From an uncultured Blautia sp. (GTDB lineage Bacteria > Bacillota > Clostridia > Lachnospirales > Lachnospiraceae), in the NCBI GenBank assembly GCA_900549015.1, contig URMH01000038.1:1-25727 (forward strand): a stretch of 25,727 nt of DNA, given 5' to 3'. A model generated the notes under the pieces. The model saw only the letters and a program-made list of their open reading frames with translations. It was not told the origin of the DNA and ran no database searches. This document shows, in pieces, positions 1 to 6,771 of the stretch. The first letter of the stretch is position 1, and each line of letters opens with the position of its first letter. The position numbers were made by a program, and so were the translations under genes.

Positions 1-16
1 TTCCGTCAAAAGCCAT
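1..16 (-). CDS. Start of a divergent RqcH/NFACT-family gene (partial)
   Basis: Only the first five codons are inside the window. Read leftward they give Met-Ala-Phe-Asp-Gly, preceded at 21-30 by an AAAGGAG-type ribosome binding site. RqcH/YloA (NFACT, formerly fibronectin-binding) proteins commonly begin with M-(A/S)-F-D-G. In Bacillus subtilis yloA lies close to yloC (yicC), remA, gmk and rpoZ, the same neighbourhood as here. RqcH acts in ribosome quality control, adding alanine tails to stalled nascent chains. The identification rests on five residues plus context, so it is tentative. Confidence 0.5.
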
Positions 17-74
17 GATAATACTCCTTTCGCTTAAATCCCGCTGATTTGACAGGGATAAATCATTGCCCTTT

Positions 75-83
75 AGTATAACA
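75..83 (-). promoter_or_regulatory. Extended -10 promoter for the leftward partial gene
   Basis: On the minus strand the sequence TGTTATACT is a TGN-extended -10 element (TATACT lies at 80-75). It sits about 60 bases upstream of the leftward start codon. No good -35 was found at 16-18 bases, which is tolerable for an extended -10 promoter. It is nearly back-to-back with the rightward yicC promoter. Confidence 0.4.
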
Positions 84-97
84 CATGAAAAAAGGGT

Positions 98-126
98 TTG
101 ACTAGGGTTTTAGAATGAATTATAAT
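98..126 (+). promoter_or_regulatory. Sigma-A promoter of the yicC operon
   Basis: TTGACT at 98-103 and a perfect TATAAT at 121-126 are separated by 17 bases. This is a near-consensus vegetative promoter 35 bases upstream of the yicC start. It probably drives the whole yicC-to-cinA transcript. Confidence 0.85.
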
Positions 127-160
127 AAATCTGTATGTAAAGTTGCCAAGGAGACAGACG

Positions 161-1039
161 ATGATTAGAAGTATGACCGGCTTTGGCCGCGCGGAAGTAA
201 TAACCAGTGAGCGGAAAATCACAGTAGAACTGAAATCCGTAAATCACAGGTATCTGGATATGAATATCAAGATGCCGAAAAAGCTGAGTTTTTTTGAAGG
301 TGAGATCCGCAGCCTGATGAAAACTTATATACACAGGGGAAAAGTAGACGTATTTATTACTTACGAGGATTATACCCTGAATAAAGTAGTTTTAAAATAT
401 AATAAAGACCTTGCAGGAGAATATCTTGGCTACCTTAAAAGTATGGAGGAAGATTTCGGGCTGAAAAATGACGTTACCGTATCTTCTCTCTCCCGGTATC
501 CGGAAGTGTTTACTATGGAGGAGCAGTCTGTAGATGAAGACGCTCTCTGGGGCTATCTGGAACCGCCTCTTTGTGAAGCGTGTGAACATTTCGTGGAGAC
601 AAGAAAGCGCGAGGGAGAGAATTTAAAGAAGGACCTTGAGGAAAAACTGGACGGTCTTGACAGAGAAGTGGTGCTTGTGCAGGAGCGCTCTCCTGAGGTT
701 GTGACAGCATACAGGGAGAAGCTGGAGGCAAAGGCAAAAGAGCTTCTTGCTGACAGCCAGATAGACGATTCCCGCATTGCAGCGGAAGTGGTGCTGTTTT
801 CCGATAAAATCTGTAACGATGAGGAAACGGTGCGCCTGAGAAGCCATATCCAGGGCATGAAAAAAATGCTGGAGGAAGATGAAGGAATCGGACGGAAGCT
901 TGATTTCATGGCGCAGGAGATGAACCGAGAGGCAAATACGATCCTGTCGAAATCAAATGATCTTACCATTTCCAACATTGCCATTGATTTAAAGACAGAA
1001 ATTGAGAAGATCAGAGAACAGATCCAGAATATCGAATAA
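161..1039 (+). CDS. yicC: YicC/YloC family endoribonuclease
   Basis: This 292-residue protein belongs to the YicC/YloC family, stress-linked endoribonucleases that act on RNA in the cytoplasm. The N-terminus (M-I-R-S-M-T-G-F-G-R) is the family hallmark, and the conserved C-terminal domain ends in a helix-rich region around E-I-E-K-I-R-E-Q-I-Q-N. The length matches the family norm of about 290. I chose the ATG at 161 because AAGGAG at 148-153 sits seven bases upstream. A TTG at 143 in the same frame would add six residues but would place the ribosome binding site inside the gene. It is first in an operon with remA, gmk and rpoZ, the arrangement seen in many Firmicutes. Confidence 0.93.
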   Translation: MIRSMTGFGRAEVITSERKITVELKSVNHRYLDMNIKMPKKLSFFEGEIRSLMKTYIHRGKVDVFITYEDYTLNKVVLKYNKDLAGEYLGYLKSMEEDFGLKNDVTVSSLSRYPEVFTMEEQSVDEDALWGYLEPPLCEACEHFVETRKREGENLKKDLEEKLDGLDREVVLVQERSPEVVTAYREKLEAKAKELLADSQIDDSRIAAEVVLFSDKICNDEETVRLRSHIQGMKKMLEEDEGIGRKLDFMAQEMNREANTILSKSNDLTISNIAIDLKTEIEKIREQIQNIE

Positions 1040-1054
1040 AGAGGGTAAGCACAG

Positions 1055-1327
1055 GTGGCAAAGCTGATAAATATAGGGTTCGGCAATGTGGTAAACTCAC
1101 AGAAGATCGTGGCTGTAGTAAGCCCGGACGCCGCGCCGGTAAAGCGTATGGTACAGAGCGTAAAAGGGACGAGAGCCCTTGTTGACGCCACACAGGGAAG
1201 AAAGACAAAGGCGGTGATCGTGACATCGGACGACTATCTTGTACTTTCCGCCTTACAGCCCGAGACGATCGCCAGAAGATTTGCAGATATATATGATTAT
1301 GAAGAAAGGGGAGAAGTGCATGAGTAG
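1055..1327 (+). CDS. remA: Extracellular matrix regulator RemA (DUF370)
   Basis: RemA is a small DNA-binding protein that activates biofilm matrix and osmoprotection genes in Bacillus subtilis. Its role in Clostridia is less well known. The 90 residues match the family along its core: K-L-I-N-I-G-F-G-N at the start, V-A-V-V-S-P-D-A-A-P-V-K-R, D-A-T-Q-G-R-K-T and L-S-A-L-Q-P-E-T near the end. Start is a GTG at 1055, with an AGAGGG ribosome binding site about nine bases upstream. The last eight bases overlap the start of gmk, implying coupled translation. A short acidic tail (D-Y-E-E-R-G-E) extends slightly beyond the Bacillus protein. Confidence 0.92.
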   Translation: MAKLINIGFGNVVNSQKIVAVVSPDAAPVKRMVQSVKGTRALVDATQGRKTKAVIVTSDDYLVLSALQPETIARRFADIYDYEERGEVHE

Positions 1328-1940
1328 AGGAGTTTTAGTTGTAGTATCCGGTTTTTCCGGAGCCGGAAAAGGAACCGTTATGAAACGCCTTCTGGAAAAA
1401 TATGACAATTATGCGTTATCCATCTCAGTGACCACGAGAAAACCGCGTCCGGGAGAGGAGGACGGAAGAGAGTATTTTTTCCGCACAAAAGAAGAGTTTG
1501 AAAAATTTATAGAGGAAGATGCTCTGATCGAGTATGCGCAGTACGTGGACAATTATTACGGCACTCCCCGTTTTTATGTGGAGGAACAGCTTGCAGCAGG
1601 AAAAGACGTGATTCTGGAAATTGAGATACAGGGCGCAATGAAGGTAAAAGAGAAAAATCCCGAGGCAGTTCTTGTATTTGTAACGCCTCCTACTGTGGAA
1701 GAGCTGAAACGCCGCCTGACAGAGAGAGGAACAGAAACGCCGGAAGTTATTGCAGAGCGTCTTGCAAGAGCAAGCGAGGAGGCAGAGGGAATGCACCATT
1801 ACGATTATCTGCTTCTCAATGATGTGCTGGAAGACTGTGTGGACGAGCTTCACCAGATCATTCAGAGCGAACATGCCCGTTCCTGGAGAAATAAGGAATT
1901 TATTTCCAGAATACAGGAAGAATCCAGGCAGTTTAAATAA
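1320..1940 (+). CDS. gmk: Guanylate kinase
   Basis: Guanylate kinase phosphorylates GMP to GDP with ATP and feeds GTP, dGTP and ppGpp pools. The 206-residue protein has the P-loop G-F-S-G-A-G-K-G-T at residues 11-19. The GMP-binding segment S-V-T-T-R-K-P-R-P-G-E is followed by G-R-E-Y-F-F, and E-I-E-I-Q-G-A marks the next conserved block. Length is normal. The start is the ATG at 1320, six bases after AGGGGAG; a longer upstream reading would run through remA. It overlaps remA by eight bases and precedes rpoZ by 35. Confidence 0.96.
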   Translation: MSRGVLVVVSGFSGAGKGTVMKRLLEKYDNYALSISVTTRKPRPGEEDGREYFFRTKEEFEKFIEEDALIEYAQYVDNYYGTPRFYVEEQLAAGKDVILEIEIQGAMKVKEKNPEAVLVFVTPPTVEELKRRLTERGTETPEVIAERLARASEEAEGMHHYDYLLLNDVLEDCVDELHQIIQSEHARSWRNKEFISRIQEESRQFK

Positions 1941-1975
1941 ACAGTGGTATTTTTATTATCGAAAGGAGAACATAC

Positions 1976-2293
1976 ATGATACACCCATCTTATTCAGAGT
2001 TAATTGAGGCAATCAACACAAACACAGAGGACGATGACAACACAATGCTGATCAACAGCCGTTATTCCCTCGTTCTTGCAACAAGCAAGCGCGCCCGCCA
2101 GATCATTGCAGGTTCTGAACCTATGGTAGAAGGCGCAGCAGGCAAAAAACCGCTTTCCATTGCCATTGACGAGCTTTATAAAGGAAAGGTAAAAATCCTT
2201 GAGGATACTCACGAAGAGGAAGAAGTATCTGCAGAAGCAGCTTCTGAAAATACAGAAGAGGTGACAGCAGAGGCAGAAACTCAGGAGGCGTAA
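1976..2293 (+). CDS. rpoZ: RNA polymerase omega subunit
   Basis: The omega subunit helps assemble and stabilise core RNA polymerase by binding the beta-prime C-terminus. The core (residues 1-75) has the family pattern H-P-S-Y-S-E-L at the start, N-S-R-Y-S-L-V-L-A-T-S-K-R-A-R-Q-I and K-P-L-S-I-A-I-D-E-L. The protein is 105 residues, longer than the ~70-residue Bacillus protein, because of an acidic tail rich in Glu and Ala from residue 79 onward. A clear AAAGGAG at 1962-1968 precedes the ATG. The position directly after gmk is the usual one in Firmicutes. Confidence 0.93.
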   Translation: MIHPSYSELIEAINTNTEDDDNTMLINSRYSLVLATSKRARQIIAGSEPMVEGAAGKKPLSIAIDELYKGKVKILEDTHEEEEVSAEAASENTEEVTAEAETQEA

Positions 2294-2300
2294 GAAAAAG

Positions 2301-2326
2301 AAGGCTGCTTTATGCAGCCTTTGTGT
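2301..2326 (+). terminator. Weak hairpin between rpoZ and rimO
   Basis: AAGGCTGC at 2301-2308 pairs perfectly with GCAGCCTT at 2314-2321 around a five-base loop. TTGTGT follows rather than a solid T run. It resembles a leaky intrinsic terminator that would lower rimO, pgsA and cinA expression relative to the upstream genes. The rimO start is only 20 bases further on. Confidence 0.5.
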
Positions 2327-2341
2327 ACATTAGGAGAACTT

Positions 2342-3679
2342 ATGAAATTATTATTTGTATCATTAGGATGTGACAAAAACCTTGTAGATTCCGAGGATAT
2401 GCTTGGCGTTCTTACAAGAGCCGGAAATGAGATTGTAGATGATGAAAATGAGGCGGAGGCTATTATCATCAATACCTGCTGCTTTATTCATGATGCCAAA
2501 GAGGAGAGTGTGGAAACCATACTGGAGATGGCAGAATACAAAAAGGCAGGAACATGTAAGGTTCTTATTGTGACAGGGTGCATGGCGCAGCGATATAAGC
2601 AGGAAATTATAGAGGAGATTCCGGAAGTAGACGCTGTTCTGGGAACAACTTCCTACGGAGAAATCTTAAAAGCTGTAGAGGAAGCTGTGGCAGGACGCCA
2701 TTATCAGGAATACAGAGATATTGACTATCTTGTACCGGATCAGGGAAAACGTGTGCTTACAACAGGAGGCCACTTTGCTTATTTAAAAATTGCAGAAGGA
2801 TGCGATAAGCACTGTACGTATTGTATTATTCCAAAGCTTCGCGGGAAGTTCCGAAGCGTTCCAATGGAACGTCTTGTTCGTCAGGCAGAAGATCTGGCAG
2901 CGCAGGGTGTAAAAGAGCTGATACTGGTAGCTCAGGAAACTACTCTTTACGGAAAGGATTTATACGGAGAAAAATCTCTTCACCGTCTTTTGAAAGAGCT
3001 GTGTAAAATAAAGGGGATCCGCTGGATCCGTGTTTTATACTGCTATCCGGAGGAGATTTACGACGAGCTGATTCAGACGATAAAAGAAGAACCGAAAGTC
3101 TGCCATTATCTTGATCTTCCAATCCAGCATGCAAGCGATGCGGTATTAAAGAGAATGGGAAGAAAGACAACAAGAAAAGAGCTGACTGAAAAAGTGCAGA
3201 AGCTTCGGGAGGAGATTCCGGATATTGTGCTTCGTACTACTTTAATTACCGGATTTCCGGGAGAGACAGAAGAAGATCATGAAACTTTGATGGAGTTTGT
3301 GGACGAAATGGAGTTTGACCGCCTTGGAGTCTTTACTTATTCAGCAGAAGAGGATACTCCGGCAGCTTCTATGGAGGGACAGATTCCGGAAGAAGTCAAA
3401 GAAGAGAGAAGAGACGCTCTTATGGAGCTTCAGCAGGAAGTTTCCTATGATAAGGGAACGGAGCGTATCGGTCAGGAGCTTCTTGTGATGATAGAGGGAA
3501 AAGTTTCCGGAGAAAGCGCTTATATTGCGAGAACTTACGGAGATGCTCCGAAAGTGGACGGATATATTTTTGTACAGACAGGAGAGCTTCTTGTGACAGG
3601 AGACTTTGCAAAAGTCCGTGTGACAGGGGCAATGGAATATGATTTGATAGGAGTGTTGGCAGATGAATACACCGAATAA
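2342..3679 (+). CDS. rimO: Ribosomal protein uS12 methylthiotransferase RimO
   Basis: RimO is a radical SAM enzyme that adds a methylthio group to a conserved aspartate of ribosomal protein S12. The 445-residue protein has the three N-terminal cluster cysteines C10 (S-L-G-C-D-K-N), C46 and C80. The radical SAM motif C154-x3-C158-x2-C161 follows, and a C-terminal TRAM-type domain starts near residue 375. The S-L-G-C-D-K-N-L-V-D-S-E start distinguishes RimO from its paralogue MiaB. The ATG at 2342 follows AGGAG by five bases; an in-frame ATG at 2312 lies in the loop of the preceding hairpin and lacks such a site. The 3' end overlaps pgsA by 17 bases. Confidence 0.95.
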   Translation: MKLLFVSLGCDKNLVDSEDMLGVLTRAGNEIVDDENEAEAIIINTCCFIHDAKEESVETILEMAEYKKAGTCKVLIVTGCMAQRYKQEIIEEIPEVDAVLGTTSYGEILKAVEEAVAGRHYQEYRDIDYLVPDQGKRVLTTGGHFAYLKIAEGCDKHCTYCIIPKLRGKFRSVPMERLVRQAEDLAAQGVKELILVAQETTLYGKDLYGEKSLHRLLKELCKIKGIRWIRVLYCYPEEIYDELIQTIKEEPKVCHYLDLPIQHASDAVLKRMGRKTTRKELTEKVQKLREEIPDIVLRTTLITGFPGETEEDHETLMEFVDEMEFDRLGVFTYSAEEDTPAASMEGQIPEEVKEERRDALMELQQEVSYDKGTERIGQELLVMIEGKVSGESAYIARTYGDAPKVDGYIFVQTGELLVTGDFAKVRVTGAMEYDLIGVLADEYTE

Positions 3680-4202
3680 ATTAACGGTAGCAAGAATGAT
3701 CATGGTTCCTTTTCTTGTGATTTTTATGCTTACAGGCTGGGGAGGAGAAGCGAACCGGTACATTTCTTTCGGGATTTTTGCCGCGGCAAGCATTACAGAC
3801 TGGTTTGACGGCTATCTGGCAAGAAAACACAATCTTGTGACAAATTTCGGAAAATTTATGGATCCTCTTGCAGACAAGCTTCTTGTATGTTCTGCGCTGA
3901 TTTGTCTGATTGAGATGAAGCGGCTGGAAGCCTGGGTTGTCATTGTGATTATCGCAAGAGAATTTATTATCAGCGGCTTCCGATTGATTGCAGCAGAGAA
4001 CGGTGTGGTAATTGCAGCAAATTACTGGGGAAAATTTAAGACAGTATCTCAGATGATCATGATCATTCTTCTGATCCTCAATCTGGGCGGAATATGGAGT
4101 GTGGTGGAGGAAATCTTTGTATGGCTGTCTGTTGCCCTCACTGTGATTTCTCTTTTAACTTATATTTTACAGAACAGAAAGGTTCTGTCCATGCAGGAGT
4201 AA
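3663..4202 (+). CDS. pgsA: CDP-diacylglycerol-glycerol-3-phosphate 3-phosphatidyltransferase
   Basis: PgsA makes phosphatidylglycerol phosphate from CDP-diacylglycerol and glycerol-3-phosphate, the committed step to phosphatidylglycerol and cardiolipin. The full CDP-alcohol phosphotransferase motif is present: D49-G50-x2-A53-R54-x8-G63-x3-D67-x3-D71. Hydrophobic segments lie near residues 10-25, 35-45, 72-86, 92-108, 125-145 and 150-170, fitting an integral membrane enzyme. The length of 179 is typical. The start codon lies inside rimO, so translation is probably coupled. The cardiolipin synthase gene at 15451 encodes a later step of the same pathway. Confidence 0.94.
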   Translation: MNTPNKLTVARMIMVPFLVIFMLTGWGGEANRYISFGIFAAASITDWFDGYLARKHNLVTNFGKFMDPLADKLLVCSALICLIEMKRLEAWVVIVIIAREFIISGFRLIAAENGVVIAANYWGKFKTVSQMIMIILLILNLGGIWSVVEEIFVWLSVALTVISLLTYILQNRKVLSMQE

Positions 4203-4224
4203 TACCTGGCAGAAAGGAGTACCA

Positions 4225-5493
4225 ATGATTACAGAATTTATATCCGTAGGTACGGAAATTTTATTGGGAAACATTGTAAATACGAACAGCGCATATCTTT
4301 CAGAAAAATGTGCACTGCTTGGACTTTCCGTATATTATCAGACAGTAGTGGGCGATAATGAAGAGAGAATGAAGGAGACGATCCGTACGGCTCTTGAACG
4401 CTCTGATGTTGTAATTCTTACAGGAGGTCTTGGACCGACTGAGGATGATATTACAAAAGAAGTGACGGCAGAGGTGATGGGGCTTCCGCTGGTGGAAGAC
4501 GAACATTCCAGAGAACGCATTGAATCCTATATGAAGCAGTACGAAAAGAATGATAAAAAGAGAAGGATTACTTCCAATAATTATAAACAGGCTCTTGTTC
4601 CTGAGGGAGCGCTTGTTCTGGATAATAACAACGGGACTGCGCCGGGGCTGATTATCGAGAAAAATGGCAAAACAGCGATTCTCCTTCCGGGGCCGCCAAA
4701 TGAGATGAAGCCAATGTTTGAGGAAGAGGTGTATCCTTTCCTTCGAAAAAAACAGCCGGAAATTATTTATTCTCAGATGGTAAAAATATGTGGCATCGGA
4801 GAAAGTCAGGTGGCGGAAGAAATTCAGGATTTAATTAAGAGCCAGACGAATCCGACGATCGCCCCTTATGCAAAGACAGGAGAAGTTCATCTTCGCATTA
4901 CGGCAAAGGGCGCAGATGAAAAAGAATGTAAAAAGATGATCAAGCCGGTTGTGCGGGAACTGAAAAAACGCTTTGGCAAAAATATCTTTGCAACAGAGGA
5001 GAATAAAACGCTGGAAGAGGCAGTAGTCGATATGCTCAAAGACCAGGGATTAAGACTTGCTCTTGTGGAATCCTGCACAGGAGGCGCAGTAGCGTCAAGA
5101 ATCGTAAACGTTCCGGGAGCGTCCCAGGTATTTTCTCATGGATACGTAACTTACAGCAATAAGGCGAAGCGCAAATGTGTGGGAGTGAAAAAATCCACTC
5201 TGAAAACAGAGGGCGCTGTCTCTGCAAAATGCGCAAAGGAAATGGCAAAAGGCGGCTGCGTAGTTTCCGGTGCAGATATTTGTCTTTCTGTTACAGGTCT
5301 TGCAGGACCGGACGGCGGAACAAAGGAACTGCCTGTGGGTACTGTGTTTATGGGATGCTGCTATAATGGAAAAGTTGAGACGCGGGAATTTCATTTTACA
5401 GGAAACAGAGGAAAAATAAGAGAACAGGCAGCAGCACACGCACTTGTAATGTTAAGAGAGTGCATTATGGAAGGAATACACAGAAAAGGTTAA
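4225..5493 (+). CDS. cinA: CinA: competence/damage-inducible protein with NMN deamidase domain
   Basis: This 422-residue protein has both CinA domains. The N-terminal MoCF/COG1058 domain (residues 1-170) shows I-S-V-G-T-E-I-L-L-G and T-G-G-L-G-P-T-E-D-D. The C-terminal PncC-like nicotinamide mononucleotide deamidase domain starts near residue 258 and has E282-S-C-T-G-G and T-G-L-A-G-P-D-G-G. The family salvages NMN in pyridine nucleotide recycling and, in some bacteria, is co-expressed with recA for competence. A strong GAAAGGAG precedes the ATG. Here cinA ends the operon and recA does not follow, unlike many Firmicutes. Confidence 0.94.
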   Translation: MITEFISVGTEILLGNIVNTNSAYLSEKCALLGLSVYYQTVVGDNEERMKETIRTALERSDVVILTGGLGPTEDDITKEVTAEVMGLPLVEDEHSRERIESYMKQYEKNDKKRRITSNNYKQALVPEGALVLDNNNGTAPGLIIEKNGKTAILLPGPPNEMKPMFEEEVYPFLRKKQPEIIYSQMVKICGIGESQVAEEIQDLIKSQTNPTIAPYAKTGEVHLRITAKGADEKECKKMIKPVVRELKKRFGKNIFATEENKTLEEAVVDMLKDQGLRLALVESCTGGAVASRIVNVPGASQVFSHGYVTYSNKAKRKCVGVKKSTLKTEGAVSAKCAKEMAKGGCVVSGADICLSVTGLAGPDGGTKELPVGTVFMGCCYNGKVETREFHFTGNRGKIREQAAAHALVMLRECIMEGIHRKG

Positions 5494-5499
5494 CGTACA

Positions 5500-5526
5500 G
5501 CCCCATGAACTTCATGGGGCTTTTTT
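5500..5526 (+). terminator. Intrinsic terminator after cinA
   Basis: GCCCCATG at 5500-5507 pairs with CATGGGGC at 5513-5520 around a five-base loop, followed by six T residues. It ends the yicC-cinA operon seven bases after the stop codon. It lacks a T run in the leftward direction, so it probably serves only the rightward operon. Confidence 0.93.
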
Positions 5527-5529
5527 GCT

Positions 5530-5802
5530 CTATTTTATCATCTTCATCATACTTACGATCCTGTCAATCTTCGCCGTCTCCTCAGGAGATTTTCCCATTT
5601 TCATAACGTTAAGAATAGCGGAAATTTCCTGCTGGTTAAAATGAAGCCCATTGCTTTTTCCCTGACTGGCAGACTGCATGAGAAAGGGAAGAAGGTCAGA
5701 AGGACTCATGCCAGCGCCTTTCTGTGCAAGCCCCTGGAGCATGGAAAGTTTTTCCGGGTCAATGCCGGAAAGATTTGGATTGTTTTTCAGGTCTTCGTTC
5801 AT
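5530..5802 (-). CDS. Small protein of unknown function (90 aa)
   Basis: I do not recognise this family. The 90-residue product is methionine-rich, with no signal peptide or membrane segment. It begins M-N-E-D-L-K-N-N-P-N-L-S-G-I-D-P-E-K-L, has a central S-D-L-L-P-F-L-M and ends I-D-R-I-V-S-M-M-K-M-I-K, suggesting short amphipathic helices. An AAAGGAGG ribosome binding site (5813-5820 on the minus strand) supports it and overlaps the stop codon of the upstream partner gene at 5819, so the two form one leftward unit. Both proteins end in a similar Met/Ile/Lys-rich helix. The real-gene call rests on the ribosome binding site, the operon spacing and the absence of a better reading. Confidence 0.75.
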   Translation of the reverse strand: MNEDLKNNPNLSGIDPEKLSMLQGLAQKGAGMSPSDLLPFLMQSASQGKSNGLHFNQQEISAILNVMKMGKSPEETAKIDRIVSMMKMIK

Positions 5803-5818
5803 AGTACAAAATCCTCCT

Positions 5819-6148
5819 TTATTTCATAAGCTGTGCCATTTGGAAAATTGCCATAGTATTTAAAATTTGGTCGAGCTGCTGTCGACTTTTTCCGTAACAG
5901 AAACGGCGAATGTCATTTAAGGCATCAAGCGGGTCTGTCGTATTAAGAGAAGCGGCATGAATCTGGCTGTCCTGTTTTTGTCTGGAAAAGACGGAAATGG
6001 TATTGGAAAGTTCCTGTGCTTTGGCGTAAACAGAAAAGAATTGCTGCGCTTTTGGCGGCAGATAGGGAACGGCAGCTTTTAAAAACTGAGTGGTATCGTT
6101 TCCTGTTATCTGGTCGAGAGCTGTCTGAGAAAGAAAAGCCTGCTCCAT
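5819..6148 (-). CDS. Small protein of unknown function (109 aa)
   Basis: I do not recognise this protein. The ATG at 6148 follows an AAAAAGGAA ribosome binding site. Reading further upstream in the same frame gives a low-complexity Phe/Leu-rich stretch that looks non-coding and overlaps other features. The 109-residue product appears soluble and helical, with D-P-L-D-A-L-N-D-I-R-R-F in the middle and a C-terminal helix ending F-Q-M-A-Q-L-M-K. It is the first gene of a two-gene leftward unit with the 90-residue protein downstream. No clear sigma-A promoter was found ahead of it. Confidence 0.72.
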   Translation of the reverse strand: MEQAFLSQTALDQITGNDTTQFLKAAVPYLPPKAQQFFSVYAKAQELSNTISVFSRQKQDSQIHAASLNTTDPLDALNDIRRFCYGKSRQQLDQILNTMAIFQMAQLMK

Positions 6149-6217
6149 AAAAATTCCTTTTTCCTTCATCTTATGTATAGGAAAGATAAAATATAACCGG
6201 AGAGACAAAATTTCATA

Positions 6218-6226
6218 TGATATAGT
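6218..6226 (+). promoter_or_regulatory. Possible extended -10 promoter for the 50-residue gene
   Basis: TGATATAGT is a TGN-extended -10 element (TATAGT at 6221-6226) 25 bases upstream of the small rightward gene. No convincing -35 was seen, so this is a weak call. Confidence 0.35.
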
Positions 6227-6250
6227 ATAGAAAAAAGAATGGAGAATTAT

Positions 6251-6403
6251 ATGAAAGCGAAGTCGGAAAGAGAGAAAACCAGAAAAGCAGGAAGACTTGT
6301 GATAGAAGGAAATGCTTTTTATGAATTGGATATGGAATGTCTGGAAAAACAGGAAAAGCGCCGGATGTTTCAGGAACAAAAAAAGAGGAGGCAGAGGAGT
6401 TAA
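6251..6403 (+). CDS. Small basic protein of unknown function (50 aa)
   Basis: This short gene encodes 50 residues starting M-K-A-K-S-E-R-E-K-T-R-K-A-G-R. It has a central V-I-E-G-N-A-F-Y-E-L-D and ends in a run of Lys and Arg (Q-K-K-R-R-Q-R-S). It is strongly charged, with one cysteine and no membrane segment. GGAG at 6241-6244 lies six bases before the ATG. The central block looks like a structured, conserved core rather than random sequence, but I cannot name a family. Its last codons and stop form part of a hairpin that acts as terminator for the opposing cysteine-rich gene. Confidence 0.6.
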   Translation: MKAKSEREKTRKAGRLVIEGNAFYELDMECLEKQEKRRMFQEQKKRRQRS

Positions 6404-6414
6404 CCCTCTGCCTC
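6376..6414 (-). terminator. Intrinsic terminator of the cysteine-rich gene
   Basis: On the minus strand GAGGCAGAGG (6414-6405) pairs with CCTCTGCCTC (6397-6388) over ten base pairs with a seven-base loop. It is followed by CTCTTTTTTTG, a good T run. It terminates the leftward gene ending at 6433. The same bases encode the tail of the rightward 50-residue protein, so the two convergent transcripts overlap. Confidence 0.85.
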
Positions 6415-6432
6415 GTTGGTCAGTAATGGAAA

Positions 6433-6732
6433 TCAGCAGCCGCAGCCGTTGTTTCCGCACAGAAGAAGGAGAATAATCAGAATCCAGCAGGAATCACAGC
6501 CTCCGCTGTTTCCGCAGCCGCAGTTCCAGTTGTTTCCCCATCCGCCGTTGCCGCACAGACAGGAAAGAATGATGATCCAGAGAATACAGCTGCAGGAGTT
6601 GTTGCCAAATCCAAAGAAGTTATTTCCTCCGCTGTTATTTCCGCAGCCACAGCTGCAGTTTGTTTCGCAGCCGCATCCACAGTTTGTTCTTTCTTCTGCA
6701 CAGCCACAGTTTGTAGCAGCTAAATCACTCAT
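6433..6732 (-). CDS. Cysteine/glycine/asparagine-rich small protein, spore-coat-like
   Basis: The 99-residue product has 19 cysteines, mostly as C-G-C or C-S-C pairs embedded in Asn/Gly-rich spacers. Two short hydrophobic stretches, I-L-W-I-I-I-L-S (around residue 50) and W-I-L-I-I-L-L-L-L near the end, sit within this pattern. It resembles clostridial proteins labelled high-cysteine or 'chorion-like'. The hydrophobic Gly-rich layout recalls YjcZ-type Bacillus sporulation proteins. A perfect GGAGG lies eight bases before the ATG. A sigma-K-like element upstream and a terminator downstream indicate a single-gene unit. Cross-linked coat or crust protein is an inference from composition only. 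Confidence 0.75.
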   Translation of the reverse strand: MSDLAATNCGCAEERTNCGCGCETNCSCGCGNNSGGNNFFGFGNNSCSCILWIIILSCLCGNGGWGNNWNCGCGNSGGCDSCWILIILLLLCGNNGCGC

Positions 6733-6762
6733 ATTTAAAGCCTCCAGAATTGGTGTACACTT

Positions 6763-6771
6763 TATCTTATG
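6763..6771 (-). promoter_or_regulatory. Sigma-K-like -10 element of the cysteine-rich gene
   Basis: On the minus strand CATAAGATA fits the sigma-K -10 consensus CATAnnnTA exactly. A CACA sequence lies about 15 bases further upstream, close to the A-C-rich -35 expected for sigma-K but one to two bases short in spacing. No sigma-A elements were found there. If real, it places the gene in late mother-cell sporulation. Confidence 0.35.

Noticed and set aside
553..1191. Leftward 212-residue reading frame opposite yicC
   Set aside because: It is Ser/Phe/Arg-rich with no recognisable domain, lies entirely antisense to yicC and remA, and has no ribosome binding site.
6149..6460. N-terminal extension of the 109-residue leftward protein up to 6460
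   Set aside because: The added part is low-complexity and overlaps the 50-residue gene and a terminator. The ATG at 6148 has a proper ribosome binding site.
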